The position numbers and the translations under genes were made by a program. A stretch of 32,933 bases of DNA from Myxococcaceae bacterium. Its GTDB lineage: Bacteria > Myxococcota > Myxococcia > Myxococcales > Myxococcaceae. Each line of letters opens with the position of its first letter. Within the stretch, counting starts at the first letter, position 1. Below the pieces are notes generated by a model. The model was not told where the DNA came from. It did not search any database and saw only the letters and a program-made list of their open reading frames with translations. Where the stretch lies: contig JALOQF010000034.1 of NCBI GenBank assembly GCA_025459425.1, forward strand, positions 1 through 32,933. Reading direction: 5' to 3'. This document shows positions 1-10,745 of this stretch, piece after piece.

Positions 1-2258
1 CCGAGGGCCACCAGCGCCGCGCCACCGAAGGCCACCGTCGCGGGGAAGGGCGCGGTGACGAGCCCGTGGCGCCACGACACCGCCTGGTCGAAGGGAAACC
101 CGCCGCTCGAGCCGCCGACGACGAGCACGTCGCCGCGCTCCGGCCTCGGCACGACGAGGGGGCGGCTTCGCCCGCCCGTCAGCGAGCCCAGCGCCCACGG
201 CAGCCGCTGCCCATCGCGCCACACGGCCGCGCCTGGCGAGCCCGGGTTGAGGAGCGCGTCACCGCGCGCCGGCCACGGGGCCCACCACTCGATGGGCGCA
301 CCGGTGGGCGGCTGGGCCACGAAGCCGCCGTCGCGCAGCAGCCAGGTGGCGTCACGGCCGCGGTCGACGAGGCGCAGCGCGTGCTCCACCGGGTCCCACG
401 CGACGTGCGGCCGCTGGACACCCGCCGGGAGCTGCGCCAGCAGGCCCCCGTCGAGTCGGACGACGTCGCCGACGAGGGCCCCTCCGTCGAGCGGCAGGCC
501 GCCGAAGACGACGATGGTGTCGAGTGGCGGCACCCAGGCGAGGCCCGCGTCGAGGCGCCCGCTGTGGCCGACGCGCGTCCACAGCCCGTTCTGCAGGCTC
601 CAGAGCTCACCGTTCTGTCCGTGCGCGAGCGTCTGGTCGCGCCGTGGGTCGTACGCGCCGCCCGAGAAGGTGGTGGCCGGGGGCAGGTTGAAGCGCGACA
701 GCCCGCTCTGCGACACCGTGAGGTTGGGCAGGCTGCTGACGGCGCTGAGGAGGACGAAGCGCCCGCGGAGCGAGTCGTAGGTGGGCCACAGCCGCGCCAG
801 GCCATTGATGACCTCGGTGGTACCCGACAGGCCCGCGCCGCGCAGGCTCACCACCTGCGGCGCATTCGACGGGCAGCCCGGCCACGCGCCGCCGATGAGC
901 AGACTGCCGGTGGCCGTGTCGGCGAGGGCCGCGCCGCACTCGAAAGTCGGAGCGTCGAGCACCTGCCGCCGCCAGGTGGGGCGCGCGAGGAAGCGCTCGA
1001 CGCGCCCGTCGAACGCGGCGCGCACGGCGGTGCCGACGCCGTTGAGGTCGTTCGTCACCAGCAGCTGTGGCACCCAGCCGGGGCGTCGCTCGAAGTCCGA
1101 CGGGTTGTCGATGAGGCCCTCGCCGGGCGTCGCGTGCAGCCGGTAGCGCTTCACCGTCGCGGGCAACGACGCGTTGCCGGCGGCGTCGATGAGCGTCACC
1201 AGCACCTCCTGCGCGTCGGCCAGCGCCAGGGGAGCGCGCGGCAGCCCGCCATCGGGCGTCGCGCGCAGGACCCCGATGGGGAAGGCCGCGCTGCGCACGG
1301 TGGCCAGCACCGTGGAGCCCGGCTCGAGGCCGAAGCTGGCCGACAGCGACAGCCCGGGCCCGGCGTCGGGGGCGGCGAAGGGGCGCCGCTCGACGAGCAG
1401 CCCGTCGAGCGAGCTGGCCGGCGGCGTGTCGTCGCGGACGAGCTGCGCCACCTCGGCGTCGCGGGCGTTGCCGACGTCGTCGACGAGGCGCACGGTGGCG
1501 GGCCAGCGCCCCTCGGGCACCGAGGTGTCGATGGTGAGGCTGCCGACGAAGGCCGCGCCGCTGCGGGCGCAGGTGGCCTCGAGCGCGCCGAGCGCGAGCC
1601 GCGGCGGCGCCACCCGCGGCTCGTCGACGCTGAAGCTCACCGTCAGCACGCTGCCGCGCCCCAGGGCCTCGGGCGCCCACTGGGGCCCCAGCGTGGCCAG
1701 GGGGCTGTCGGCGGGCGCGGCGATGCGCGTCGAGACGCTGTCGTCGACGACGCGGGGCGCGGTGAAGTCGAAGTCGACGACGACGCGGTCGGCAAAGGTG
1801 CGCCCGCTCGCGTCCGTCACCTCGACGCGCGCGAGGTTCTGGCCCTCTGGCGTGTCGGCGGTGACGGTGAAGGCGCAGCGGTACGAGGTGCCGTCGCGCA
1901 GACAGGGCACCACCTGGGTGTCGATGGTGGCGACGAGGCGTTCTGGCCGGCCGTCGACGGTGGCGAGAATCGCGCCCTCGGAGAAGCCCGGGTTGCGGCT
2001 GAAGCGGGTGCGCGGCGAGCCATCACGCGCCACCACGGTGAGGCCGGTGATGGTGGCCGAGGGCCAGGTCGCCCGCACGACGCAGCGCCGCGTCGTGCGG
2101 TCTTCGGGGTCGAGCGACGCGCAGAGGTCGGCCGACGGCGGGCAGTCGCGGTCGCTCTCGCACGACACGCTCGAGACGCCATCGGTCGCAGGCACGCCGC
2201 GGTCGAAGCTGCAGCTCGCGAGGGCCATTCCAACCAGGACGAGGTGCCGTGCGCGCAA
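1..2258 (-). CDS. Large secreted lipoprotein with Ig-like and kelch-like regions (3' end outside window)
   Basis: The reading frame stays open from a TTG codon at 2258 to the left window edge (752 codons plus 2 nt), so the C-terminus is missing. The TTG start gives MRARHLVLVGMALASC, a signal peptide with lipobox L-A-S-C and lipidated Cys16. The only nearby ATG (2228) would leave a signal too short to work, so I prefer TTG although no clear ribosome site precedes it. A Cys-rich stretch follows (SCESDRDCPP). The middle resembles repeated beta-sandwich (Ig/cadherin-like) modules. The C-terminal third has kelch/propeller-like segments such as IVVFGGLPLDGG and LVVGGSSGG. Codons end in G or C almost throughout, which supports this frame over the long antisense frame. 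Probably a surface-exposed binding or structural lipoprotein; the ligand is unknown. Confidence 0.8.
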   Translation of the reverse strand, partial: MRARHLVLVGMALASCSFDRGVPATDGVSSVSCESDRDCPPSADLCASLDPEDRTTRRCVVRATWPSATITGLTVVARDGSPRTRFSRNPGFSEGAILATVDGRPERLVATIDTQVVPCLRDGTSYRCAFTVTADTPEGQNLARVEVTDASGRTFADRVVVDFDFTAPRVVDDSVSTRIAAPADSPLATLGPQWAPEALGRGSVLTVSFSVDEPRVAPPRLALGALEATCARSGAAFVGSLTIDTSVPEGRWPATVRLVDDVGNARDAEVAQLVRDDTPPASSLDGLLVERRPFAAPDAGPGLSLSASFGLEPGSTVLATVRSAAFPIGVLRATPDGGLPRAPLALADAQEVLVTLIDAAGNASLPATVKRYRLHATPGEGLIDNPSDFERRPGWVPQLLVTNDLNGVGTAVRAAFDGRVERFLARPTWRRQVLDAPTFECGAALADTATGSLLIGGAWPGCPSNAPQVVSLRGAGLSGTTEVINGLARLWPTYDSLRGRFVLLSAVSSLPNLTVSQSGLSRFNLPPATTFSGGAYDPRRDQTLAHGQNGELWSLQNGLWTRVGHSGRLDAGLAWVPPLDTIVVFGGLPLDGGALVGDVVRLDGGLLAQLPAGVQRPHVAWDPVEHALRLVDRGRDATWLLRDGGFVAQPPTGAPIEWWAPWPARGDALLNPGSPGAAVWRDGQRLPWALGSLTGGRSRPLVVPRPERGDVLVVGGSSGGFPFDQAVSWRHGLVTAPFPATVAFGGAALVAL

Positions 2259-2317
2259 GGAGGCCTGGACGTTAGCGCAGCGGCTCCCGAGCCGCGCTGG
2301 TGTGCCTCGGCGCTGCG

Positions 2318-3616
2318 TCAGCGCGTGCCCCAGCGCTCGTCGCGCACCGTCACCAGCGCCCAGGGCAGAATCCACTGCAGCGCCACCACCGAGAACAGCG
2401 CGTACAGCACGCCGTACACCCAGCGCATGCTGCGCTCGAAGCGCAGGTAGTAGGCCGCCGAGAAGATGGCCCCGAGCGCCAGCGCCACCACGCTGCGGCC
2501 CATGGTGGTGACGTTGGTGTCGAACAGCCGCGGCAGCTCCATGATGGCGACGGCCACCAGCACGAAGCGCAGGTTCGACACCAGGAACGTCACGATGGGG
2601 AGCAGCCGGTTGTTCTCGCGGTAGCGCGTGAACATGAAGCGCGCGAACGAGAAGCCCTCGACGATGTAGCTGCGGTCCCACCGCAGGAACATGCGCGACA
2701 GCTGCGAGTACGTGGTGGGCACCAGCGTGTTCACCACCGCGCTGCGCTGGTACACGGTGTCGAAGCCCTGCCGCAGCACGATGTTGGTGAGCGCCTGGTC
2801 TTCGCCGTGGTTCACCGGGCGGCCGAGGAAGCGCTGGTTCTCCCACTCGTCCATGTACGGGAGGATGATGGACTTCTTGAAGGCCGACAGGGCGCCCGGG
2901 CAGCAGGCCACCGTGCGGTACACCGACTGCGCCGCCCGCCCGTAGTCGAAGGCCAGCGTGTACTGCACCTCGAGCATGCGGCTGATGGCGTTCTCGCGGT
3001 TGAGCACCGCCACCCGGCCCGCCACGCCGCCCACCTTCGGGTCCGCGAGGAAGGGCGTCACCATCTCGTGCACCGTGCGCGGGTCGATCTCCGAGTCCGA
3101 GTCGATGGTGATGACGTAGTCGCCGCTCGCCGCGCGGAAGCCCGCCACCAGCGCCGAGCGCTTGCCGCGGTTGCCCGAGAAGCGCACCAGCTTCACCAGG
3201 TCGGGGAACTCGCGCCGCAGGTGCTGCATGTGGAAGAACGTGTCGTCGCGCGAGCCGTCGTCGACGACGATGACCTCGAGCTTGTCCTTCGGGTACGCGC
3301 AGGCCGCCACGCTGCGAATGCTGCGGCCCACCATCGGCCCCTCGTTGTACGCGGGGATGATGACGGACACCTTCGGCCACTCGACGTCGGCCGAGACGGT
3401 GAAGGGCTGGTACTTGAGCCACAGCACGCCCAGCAGCGCCGTGTAGAGCGTCTGGATGAGGGCGATGGCCCCGATGGGGTGGGTGGCCATGGCCCACAGC
3501 ATCGAGGTGGCGCCGGCCTCGCTCGACCAGCCCAGCCAGGCCATCGAGATGACGGCGCCCGCGAGCGGGGCCGCTCCGGCCAGCATGTTGCCGAACTTCC
3601 GCCAGCGCAGGCTCAT
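2318..3616 (-). CDS. Membrane glycosyltransferase family 2 (hyaluronan/chitin synthase-like)
   Basis: A processive-type inverting GT2 enzyme of 432 residues. Two hydrophobic helices lie at the N-terminus (roughly 10-70), then the GT-A domain (about 80-330), then three to four membrane helices. Visible motifs are VVDDGS (D119/D120, nucleotide-sugar binding), TIDSDSE (D172/D174, metal binding) and HGEDQ (G271-E272-D273, catalytic base). The RW-DRS segment at 309-315 stands where QxxRW normally sits, but its first residue is Met. By family knowledge it polymerises or transfers a UDP-sugar at the inner membrane, perhaps for exopolysaccharide. The frame stays open to GTG 3718, but codons between 3617 and 3718 (TTA, CTA, ACT, GTT) are unlike the gene, so I start at ATG 3616. 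This leaves a 130-bp divergent promoter region before the kinase gene. Confidence 0.92.
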   Translation of the reverse strand: MSLRWRKFGNMLAGAAPLAGAVISMAWLGWSSEAGATSMLWAMATHPIGAIALIQTLYTALLGVLWLKYQPFTVSADVEWPKVSVIIPAYNEGPMVGRSIRSVAACAYPKDKLEVIVVDDGSRDDTFFHMQHLRREFPDLVKLVRFSGNRGKRSALVAGFRAASGDYVITIDSDSEIDPRTVHEMVTPFLADPKVGGVAGRVAVLNRENAISRMLEVQYTLAFDYGRAAQSVYRTVACCPGALSAFKKSIILPYMDEWENQRFLGRPVNHGEDQALTNIVLRQGFDTVYQRSAVVNTLVPTTYSQLSRMFLRWDRSYIVEGFSFARFMFTRYRENNRLLPIVTFLVSNLRFVLVAVAIMELPRLFDTNVTTMGRSVVALALGAIFSAAYYLRFERSMRWVYGVLYALFSVVALQWILPWALVTVRDERWGTR

Positions 3617-3746
3617 GACGCGCCCCGTCTGTAGCGCAGGTGCCGTCGCTCCGTCAGCGTCGAGGCCCGCTGGAACCCGAGTCGCCGTCGTCCACTCCCG
3701 TGGTAAAGGTTCATTCACAGCGTCGCCGTGGGGAGAGACCGCGCTC

Positions 3747-5738
<1,992 letters not shown>

Positions 5739-5772
5739 CAGGGCGCGACGGGCGGGCCTACAGTTTCCACCC

Positions 5773-6447
5773 ATGACGACCTCTGCGGTGGTGCTCGCGG
5801 TGATGGCGGCCGGGCCGATGACGCACCTGCGCGTCGACTTCGAGTTCACGCTCGTGTCGGCGGCTGGCGTGCCGGCCGGGACGACGATGCGCCAGGCGTG
5901 GTTCTTCGAGGTGCCGGTGCGCCGCGCGGACACGGCGTCGATGACCGAGTTGCTCCACCGCATCTTCTGGGACCAGAACGTCGCGATGCGCGAGAAGGAG
6001 CCCAACGACCGCGCGTACCTGTCGTTGGTGAAGTTCACGAGCGCGCCGGTCGACCGTGCCGCGGTGAAGGCCTCGAAGGGCGCTGGCGACCAGCCGTGGT
6101 TCGAAGTGCAGCGACAGGTGGTGTGGGAGCCGAGCGCGTTGTTCATCGTCGACGCCGAGGGGCACTACGACAACATTGGCGTGCACGACTTCACCGAGCT
6201 GCTGATGCACCGCATGTACGACGACAAGCAGGTGACCGAGGCCGAGTTCGTCGCCTTCTTCGACACCTACACCCAGGGCTCCATCAAGGGCCGCAAGCGC
6301 TTCGACGCACGCAAGGAGCGGCTCGCCATGCTCACACGCATCGGCCCGACGGTGACGGGCGCTCCCGGCTCGGGGCCGCAGCGCAAGAAGCCGGGCACGA
6401 AGCCCTTCGTCTCGGGGCCCATCGACGCGCGGCCGGCCGGCAAGTGA
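5773..6447 (+). CDS. Hypothetical protein
   Basis: 224 residues from ATG 5773, 34 nt after the kinase stop, so possibly co-transcribed with it. I do not recognise the family. The first 15 residues (MTTSAVVLAVMAAGP) are hydrophobic and could be a weak signal peptide, but they lack positive charges. The centre is rich in aromatic residues (QAWFFEVPVRR, HRIFWDQN, FFDTYTQG). The C-terminal 45 residues are basic and low in complexity (GPQRKKPGTKP). Third-position GC is high and the frame is well supported as coding. No catalytic motif is visible. Confidence 0.85.
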   Translation: MTTSAVVLAVMAAGPMTHLRVDFEFTLVSAAGVPAGTTMRQAWFFEVPVRRADTASMTELLHRIFWDQNVAMREKEPNDRAYLSLVKFTSAPVDRAAVKASKGAGDQPWFEVQRQVVWEPSALFIVDAEGHYDNIGVHDFTELLMHRMYDDKQVTEAEFVAFFDTYTQGSIKGRKRFDARKERLAMLTRIGPTVTGAPGSGPQRKKPGTKPFVSGPIDARPAGK

Positions 6448-6457
6448 GGGGCGTTCG

Positions 6458-6479
6458 CTCGGCCCAACGCGAGGCCGGG
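6458..6479. terminator. Possible bidirectional hairpin between convergent genes
   Basis: CTCGGCC (6458-6464) can pair with GGCCGGG (6473-6479) across an 8-nt loop, with one G-T wobble. It lies in the 69-bp gap between two convergent stop codons. No T-tract is present, so termination is an inference from position. Confidence 0.3.
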
Positions 6480-6516
6480 CGGGTCATCGCACCGATGCCA
6501 GCGTCTCGAGCATTCC

Positions 6517-7074
6517 TCACGGCGCTCGAGGCCCGGGCGGAACGGCGTCGTACCGGTAGACGCGTGAGCGCCAGACGTCGTCCACCACCAGGGTGTCTCG
6601 CGGCGTCCAGCCGTGGAGCGCGAAGGTGTTGCTCACGATGCACAGCGCGGTGCCCGGGCGCTCGCGCGTCAGCTTGTCGGCCAGCGCGCGCATGCCGCCG
6701 GTGAAGAGGTAGCAGACGAGCACCTCGGCGCGTGACAGGTCGCCACGCAGGAAGTCTCCGCGCCGCACCTCGAGGTTGGCCACACCCCGCGCACGCACCG
6801 CCGACACCAGCCAGGGCACGAGCGAGGCTTCCCAGGCGATGACGCGCGCGTGCGGGCACTGTCGGGCGACCGCGAGGGCGAGGCCTCCCCAGCCGCAGCC
6901 CAGCTCGTGCACCTCACCCGTCACGCCCGGTGGAACGAGCGAGAGCACCGCGCGCCTCGCGGCGCGAGACGACGGCATGGGCGAGATGCCCAGCCGCAGC
7001 GCCGAGACGATGACGCTCAGCGCGCCGAGCGCCACCACGCCCACCAGCGTGGCGCCAGCCCAGCCGTCACCCAT
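6517..7074 (-). CDS. Membrane-anchored class I SAM-dependent methyltransferase
   Basis: 185 residues. A hydrophobic helix at about 6-28 probably anchors the protein in the membrane. The Rossmann methyltransferase core follows: motif I HELGCGWGG (56-64) binds S-adenosylmethionine, the acidic end of strand 2 is in WEAS (Glu82), and RRGDFL is a motif-III-like position. A later VLVCYLFTGG segment is the usual post-I strand. At 185 residues it is a minimal enzyme with no substrate-recognition domain visible. It is convergent with the upstream (+) hypothetical and separated from the DUF4126 gene by about 215 bp. The substrate cannot be told from sequence. Confidence 0.85.
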   Translation of the reverse strand: MGDGWAGATLVGVVALGALSVIVSALRLGISPMPSSRAARRAVLSLVPPGVTGEVHELGCGWGGLALAVARQCPHARVIAWEASLVPWLVSAVRARGVANLEVRRGDFLRGDLSRAEVLVCYLFTGGMRALADKLTRERPGTALCIVSNTFALHGWTPRDTLVVDDVWRSRVYRYDAVPPGPRAP

Positions 7075-7267
7075 CGAGGTTGGTCCGACGCGAACGAGCC
7101 GTGCGCCGCTCGTCGCAGCCGCGCGGCACGGTGCCCGTGGAGCAGGCCGAAGGCCAGCGGGCCCAACCGGCGCCGGGCGCCGAGAGCTCGAACACGGAGA
7201 TGGACTGCTTCACGAACATCGTGCCCGCTGACTTGCCAGCCGGGGCCCGAGAAGGGAATCGCCGAAG

Positions 7268-7285
7268 GGAGCCGACGCGCTCCCC
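7268..7285 (-). terminator. Hairpin just after the DUF4126 stop
   Basis: GGGAGC (7268-7273) and GCTCCC (7280-7285) form a 6-bp stem with a 6-nt loop. On the minus strand it lies 3 nt past the stop codon of the DUF4126 gene. The rest of the 7075-7288 gap shows no convincing gene. Confidence 0.45.
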
Positions 7286-7288
7286 CGC

Positions 7289-7849
7289 TCACCCCGCCGT
7301 GCGCGGCGCCGTCAGCCGCATCGTCAGGCGGTACGCGGCGTAGCCAGCCACCACGAAGAAGCCCACCACCAGCATCGGCGCGAACACCGCCATCAGGCTG
7401 CCCGCCACCGCCACCACGTTCTCGGCCGTCGATACCAGCGGCCCGCCGGTGCCCAGCGTCGCCGTGTGCACCACCGGCCGCGCCACCGCCTTCGTCGCGT
7501 GCACGCTGAAGGCCGTCACCAGCCCGCAGGCGATGAGCACCACCGGCGGCAGGTCGCTGATGGCGCCGCTGCCCGCGGCGAAGACGAGCGCGCCCGCGGC
7601 CGGCCGCACGAACGTCTGCAGCGCGTCGTTGAGGTGGTCGATGGCCGGAATCTTGTCGACGGTGAACTCGATGACGAGCAGCACCGCCGTCACCGCGATG
7701 ACCGCTGGGTGCGTCAGCACCTCGAAGGGCCCGTTCAGCTGCAGCACGCCCAGTCGCCCCAACACCGACACCAGCAGGAGGGGAATGTAGGCGTTGAGGC
7801 CCGCCGAGCCGGCGAGGCCGAACCCCGTGAGGAGCTGCGTGACGAGCAT
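7289..7849 (-). CDS. DUF4126 family integral membrane protein
   Basis: 186 residues from ATG 7849. It has five or so hydrophobic helices and the pattern of the DUF4126 family, including GLAGSAGLNAYIPLL near the N-terminus, an IEFTVDKIPAIDHLND stretch around 60, and a PAAGAL segment. Function is unknown for the family; it is an inner-membrane protein. The frame remains open upstream to 8809, but that part is antisense to the receiver-domain gene and has no hydrophobic or family sequence, so I cut at the Met that begins the first family motif. A GAGG-like ribosome site lies about 6 nt upstream. Divergent from the receiver gene, with 135 bp between the two starts. Confidence 0.88.
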   Translation of the reverse strand: MLVTQLLTGFGLAGSAGLNAYIPLLLVSVLGRLGVLQLNGPFEVLTHPAVIAVTAVLLVIEFTVDKIPAIDHLNDALQTFVRPAAGALVFAAGSGAISDLPPVVLIACGLVTAFSVHATKAVARPVVHTATLGTGGPLVSTAENVVAVAGSLMAVFAPMLVVGFFVVAGYAAYRLTMRLTAPRTAG

Positions 7850-7984
7850 GAGCCTCGAGACGGGCGGGGACCGTGTCGATTTCAACGGTTGCCGAAGGAG
7901 GTGCATGTGCGCAGCGCCGCGCGGCGAGGACTTGTGTGAATCCGCCAGCCTGCGCGTGGTACGTGGGGGCCTCGAGGTGTTGCC

Positions 7985-8932
7985 GTGAGTGTCGTCGACC
8001 GCCGCGTTCGCGGCGTGCTGTTCGTGGACTACGTGCGCATGATTCGTCGCCAGGTTCCGTCGTGGAGCTCGGTGCTGACGCCTGCCGACGCAGCCATCGT
8101 CGGCGGGCGCGTCGACGTCAACGCGTGGTACCCGATGGCCGACTTCGAGCGGCTCGGCCTCGCGATTCTCGACCACGTGGTGCGCGGCGAGACCGACTCG
8201 ATTCGGCTCTGGGGCCGCCAGCAGGTGCAGGCGATTCTCGCGTACCTGCCAGACCTGCGCATGGCGAACGACCCGCGCGAGTCGGTGATGCGGTTCCAGA
8301 ACTTCCTCTCGAGCCTGTTCGACTTCCCGGCCGTGACGCTCGAGTCCGTCGACGACGTCGAGTGCGTGCTGTCGGTGGGCTACGGCATGGGCGCGCGCGC
8401 CGAAGAGGCGGCGACGTGGCAGACGGTGGGCTTCTTCGAAGAGCTCGTCTCGGCCGCCGGCGGGCGCGAGGCGTCGGGGCGGCTGTTGAGCCGCGGGTGG
8501 GTGCCTGGCGCTGCGGGCACCTCGTTCACCGTCGAGTGGACGATGGGGCTGCCCAGCCCACGGCCGTTCTTGTCGCGCCCGAGGGTGCTGGTGGTCGACG
8601 ACGAGCCGCTGGTGGCCAAGGGGCTCGGGCGGCTGCTCGCGCAGGTGGCCGAGGTGACGTCGGCCCTCGACGCCGCCGAAGCGCTGACGTTGCTGGCCGC
8701 ACGGCCCTTCGACGCGGTGGTGTCGGACTTCCACATGCCGACGCGCGATGGGCTGTCGCTGTTGCGAGAGGTGGCCGAGCGCTGGCCCCAGGTGAAGCGG
8801 GTGCTGCACTCGGGCGCGATGCCGCCCGAGGCCGCGAAGGCCGTGCGCGCAGGCGACGTCGACGAGTGCCTCGAGAAGCCGGCGCCGCGCGACGTGTTGA
8901 TTCGGGTGGTGTCGACGCCGCCCAGGCGGTGA
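7985..8932 (+). CDS. Myxobacterial TIGR02265-like domain fused to a response-regulator receiver
   Basis: 315 residues from GTG 7985. Residues 1-185 resemble the myxobacterial paralogous family TIGR02265 (GVLFVDYVRM, NAWYPMADFERLGLAIL, about 180 residues long); this assignment is moderate. Residues 198-312 are a receiver domain: VLVVDDEP with acidic pair D205/D206, phospho-acceptor Asp248 in VVSDFHMP, Ser276 in LHSGA and Lys298 in LEKP. There is no DNA-binding or enzymatic output domain, so the N-terminal domain is likely the output or a ligand sensor. No histidine kinase is adjacent, so this is an orphan regulator here. Confidence 0.88.
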   Translation: MSVVDRRVRGVLFVDYVRMIRRQVPSWSSVLTPADAAIVGGRVDVNAWYPMADFERLGLAILDHVVRGETDSIRLWGRQQVQAILAYLPDLRMANDPRESVMRFQNFLSSLFDFPAVTLESVDDVECVLSVGYGMGARAEEAATWQTVGFFEELVSAAGGREASGRLLSRGWVPGAAGTSFTVEWTMGLPSPRPFLSRPRVLVVDDEPLVAKGLGRLLAQVAEVTSALDAAEALTLLAARPFDAVVSDFHMPTRDGLSLLREVAERWPQVKRVLHSGAMPPEAAKAVRAGDVDECLEKPAPRDVLIRVVSTPPRR

Positions 8933-8952
8933 GGCTGCGTCGAGGGTGAGAC

Positions 8953-8964
8953 GGCCAGCTGGCC
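8953..8964. terminator. 12-bp palindrome between convergent genes
   Basis: GGCCAGCTGGCC is a perfect palindrome in the 45-bp gap between the receiver gene stop (8932) and the metzincin stop (8978). It may help termination from either side. There is no T-tract, and a palindrome without a loop is weak evidence. Confidence 0.25.
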
Positions 8965-8977
8965 CAGGCCTGCTCGC

Positions 8978-10570
8978 TCAGCGCGCGCCTGCGTCGGGAG
9001 CGGCCTCGCCTCGACGCGGCTCGTGCACGAAGGGCACTCCGCGATGCCAGAGGGTGAAGCTTCGGCGGGGCCAGTCTCGGTCCCACTGAAAGCGCAGTCG
9101 CGCCACGTCGTCGCCGCACCCGCGCACCACCTCGACGCGGACGGGCGTGGTGCCGTCGTGCGTGACGAGCATCGCGTCTTCCATGGTGCTGCCCAGCCGA
9201 CCCTCGACGGCGCTCCACCGCACCACGCCGTCGAGGTCGCGCGACATCGCCACCAGCGGTACGGCAGGCCCCCGCGGCCCGAACGCGGCCCACCGGTTCG
9301 ACGCCCGAATGCGTCGAGCCCACTCGGTGTACGTGAAGGCGCTCACCCAGTACGGCGACGTGTAGCTCATCGCATCGTAGAAGTTCTGGTCGCGCCCATT
9401 GTCCACGCGCGCTCCGCTGGCGATGGTGGGGGCGAGCACCCGCCCGCCGATGTCGCCGCTGGCCCATGGGTGGTGTCCGCTCCGCAGCGCGAAGCCGAAG
9501 TGCTCCCGGCCGCCGTAGGCCCGGCCCGCCGGCGGTTGATAGGGCGGCGACGCCGAGCTCGAGAAGGTGTGGTCGCTGCCGTGGTTGTGGCCGAGCTCGT
9601 GCGCGACGTTGACCGGCTCGTCGCCCGGCCAGAAGCCCACCCAGCCGACCCGGTCCGCGTCTACCTCGGTGTCGTCTTCGAAGATGTAGGCGTAGCCGCC
9701 GAGGTTCTGCGCCAGCTGTGCCTGGTAGTACCACTGTGGTCCGAGCGCCTCGCGGGCGCGCAGCGAAGACAGCTGGTCCATCACGTCGCCGGCGCCGCAC
9801 CCGGTGATGGTGAGCGGTGCGTGGTACCGCACCTCGAGGTCGTTCACCGGGTACAGGTTCCACACGTACGTCTCGATGACCTGCCGGAGCGCCGGCGACA
9901 ACGCTGGCGCGGCGGCGCAGTCGTTCGCCACCGGAACCACCATCAACCGGAGCGGCATGCGCTCGGGCCAGGGCTCGAGCGCCACGAAGCCCCCATCGGC
10001 GGGGAAGACGTCGAGCGTCCGCCGCGAGGGGCCGGGCTCGAGCAACGTGAGCCGCACCCGGGCGTCGGGCCGCACCTGCGACGCCTCGAGCACGAAGCGA
10101 ACGCCCGCATCACCAGTGAACGCACGGCCGGCCGGCTCGGCCGTGAGCGCGCCCTCGAGGTGCGTCGAGCCTCCGTCGTCGGACTGGACGTCGAGCGACA
10201 CCTCGAGCGCCCGTTGCACGAAGGCCGGCGACTTCGCTTCGGCGGTGACCTGCAGCATCAGCCCACGGCCATGAAGAAGCGGCACCTCGCGCCGAGCCGG
10301 GGCGACCCACTGGCCCTGGCGAAACAGCGGCGCCGTCACGGCCTGGCTGAACATCACCTCGTCGAGCACGGCCTCTCTCGTCGCGGACACCACGGGTGGG
10401 CCGGCGTCGACGACCGCCGTGGGCTCCGGTGAGGTCCTCGGTGCCGGAGCCGTCACCGGGTCGGGCGGCGGCGCCAGTGGCGCATCAGGGGCGGGCCTGC
10501 CCGGCACCACGATGACCCCCTCGCACCCGGCGCACACCCACATCACGCCCAACAGAGCCGCTCGCCGCAT
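8978..10570 (-). CDS. Secreted metzincin-type zinc metalloprotease lipoprotein
   Basis: 530 residues. The N-terminus is a lipoprotein signal (MRRAALLGVMWVCAGC, Cys16) followed by a Pro/Ala-rich linker (20-55). Residues about 60-200 look like a beta-rich propeptide or adhesion domain. The catalytic region has HELGHNHGSDH (324-334), the HExxHxxGxxH signature of metzincins: zinc ligands His324, His328, His334 and general base Glu325. A Met-turn candidate YDAMSY (Met401) follows at the expected distance. By family knowledge this is an extracellular protease; the motif resembles M66/M12-type enzymes but I cannot place the exact family. It lies downstream of the ECF sigma operon on the same strand, separated by 175 bp and a hairpin, so it may be independently transcribed. 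Confidence 0.92.
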   Translation of the reverse strand: MRRAALLGVMWVCAGCEGVIVVPGRPAPDAPLAPPPDPVTAPAPRTSPEPTAVVDAGPPVVSATREAVLDEVMFSQAVTAPLFRQGQWVAPARREVPLLHGRGLMLQVTAEAKSPAFVQRALEVSLDVQSDDGGSTHLEGALTAEPAGRAFTGDAGVRFVLEASQVRPDARVRLTLLEPGPSRRTLDVFPADGGFVALEPWPERMPLRLMVVPVANDCAAAPALSPALRQVIETYVWNLYPVNDLEVRYHAPLTITGCGAGDVMDQLSSLRAREALGPQWYYQAQLAQNLGGYAYIFEDDTEVDADRVGWVGFWPGDEPVNVAHELGHNHGSDHTFSSSASPPYQPPAGRAYGGREHFGFALRSGHHPWASGDIGGRVLAPTIASGARVDNGRDQNFYDAMSYTSPYWVSAFTYTEWARRIRASNRWAAFGPRGPAVPLVAMSRDLDGVVRWSAVEGRLGSTMEDAMLVTHDGTTPVRVEVVRGCGDDVARLRFQWDRDWPRRSFTLWHRGVPFVHEPRRGEAAPDAGAR

Positions 10571-10692
10571 GAGGCACCTCGATGCGACAGGAGCGCCAGC
10601 GAGACACTCTGGTTCACCTCGAGCCGTTCTCGTGCGCCAGCGCTCTCATCATCGTCACGACGGCTCCGCCGGCGTGAGCCAGGAGCTGACGC

Positions 10693-10721
10693 GCTCCGGA
10701 AGGACTCCCCACTTCCGGGGC
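10693..10721 (-). terminator. Hairpin downstream of the ECF operon
   Basis: A 10-pair stem (10693-10702 with 10712-10721, one wobble) with a 9-nt loop lies 24 nt past the MopE-motif lipoprotein stop and before the metzincin start. Probable transcription terminator separating the two units; no T-tract. The rest of 10571-10745 shows no gene. Confidence 0.45.
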
Positions 10722-10745
10722 CGCGTCGTTCTGGCCGCGGGCCGT

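Noticed and set aside
66-2450. 794-codon open frame on the plus strand
   Set aside because: It is antisense to the lipoprotein gene 1-2258 and to the end of the glycosyltransferase gene. Its protein is Arg/Ala/Gly-rich with no domain, the usual mirror frame of a GC-rich gene.
7017-7292. 91-codon minus-strand frame between the methyltransferase and DUF4126 genes
   Set aside because: It overlaps the start of the methyltransferase and is Arg-rich without recognisable structure.
7850-8809. Upstream extension of the DUF4126 frame
   Set aside because: Antisense to the receiver-domain gene; no hydrophobic or family sequence before Met at 7849.
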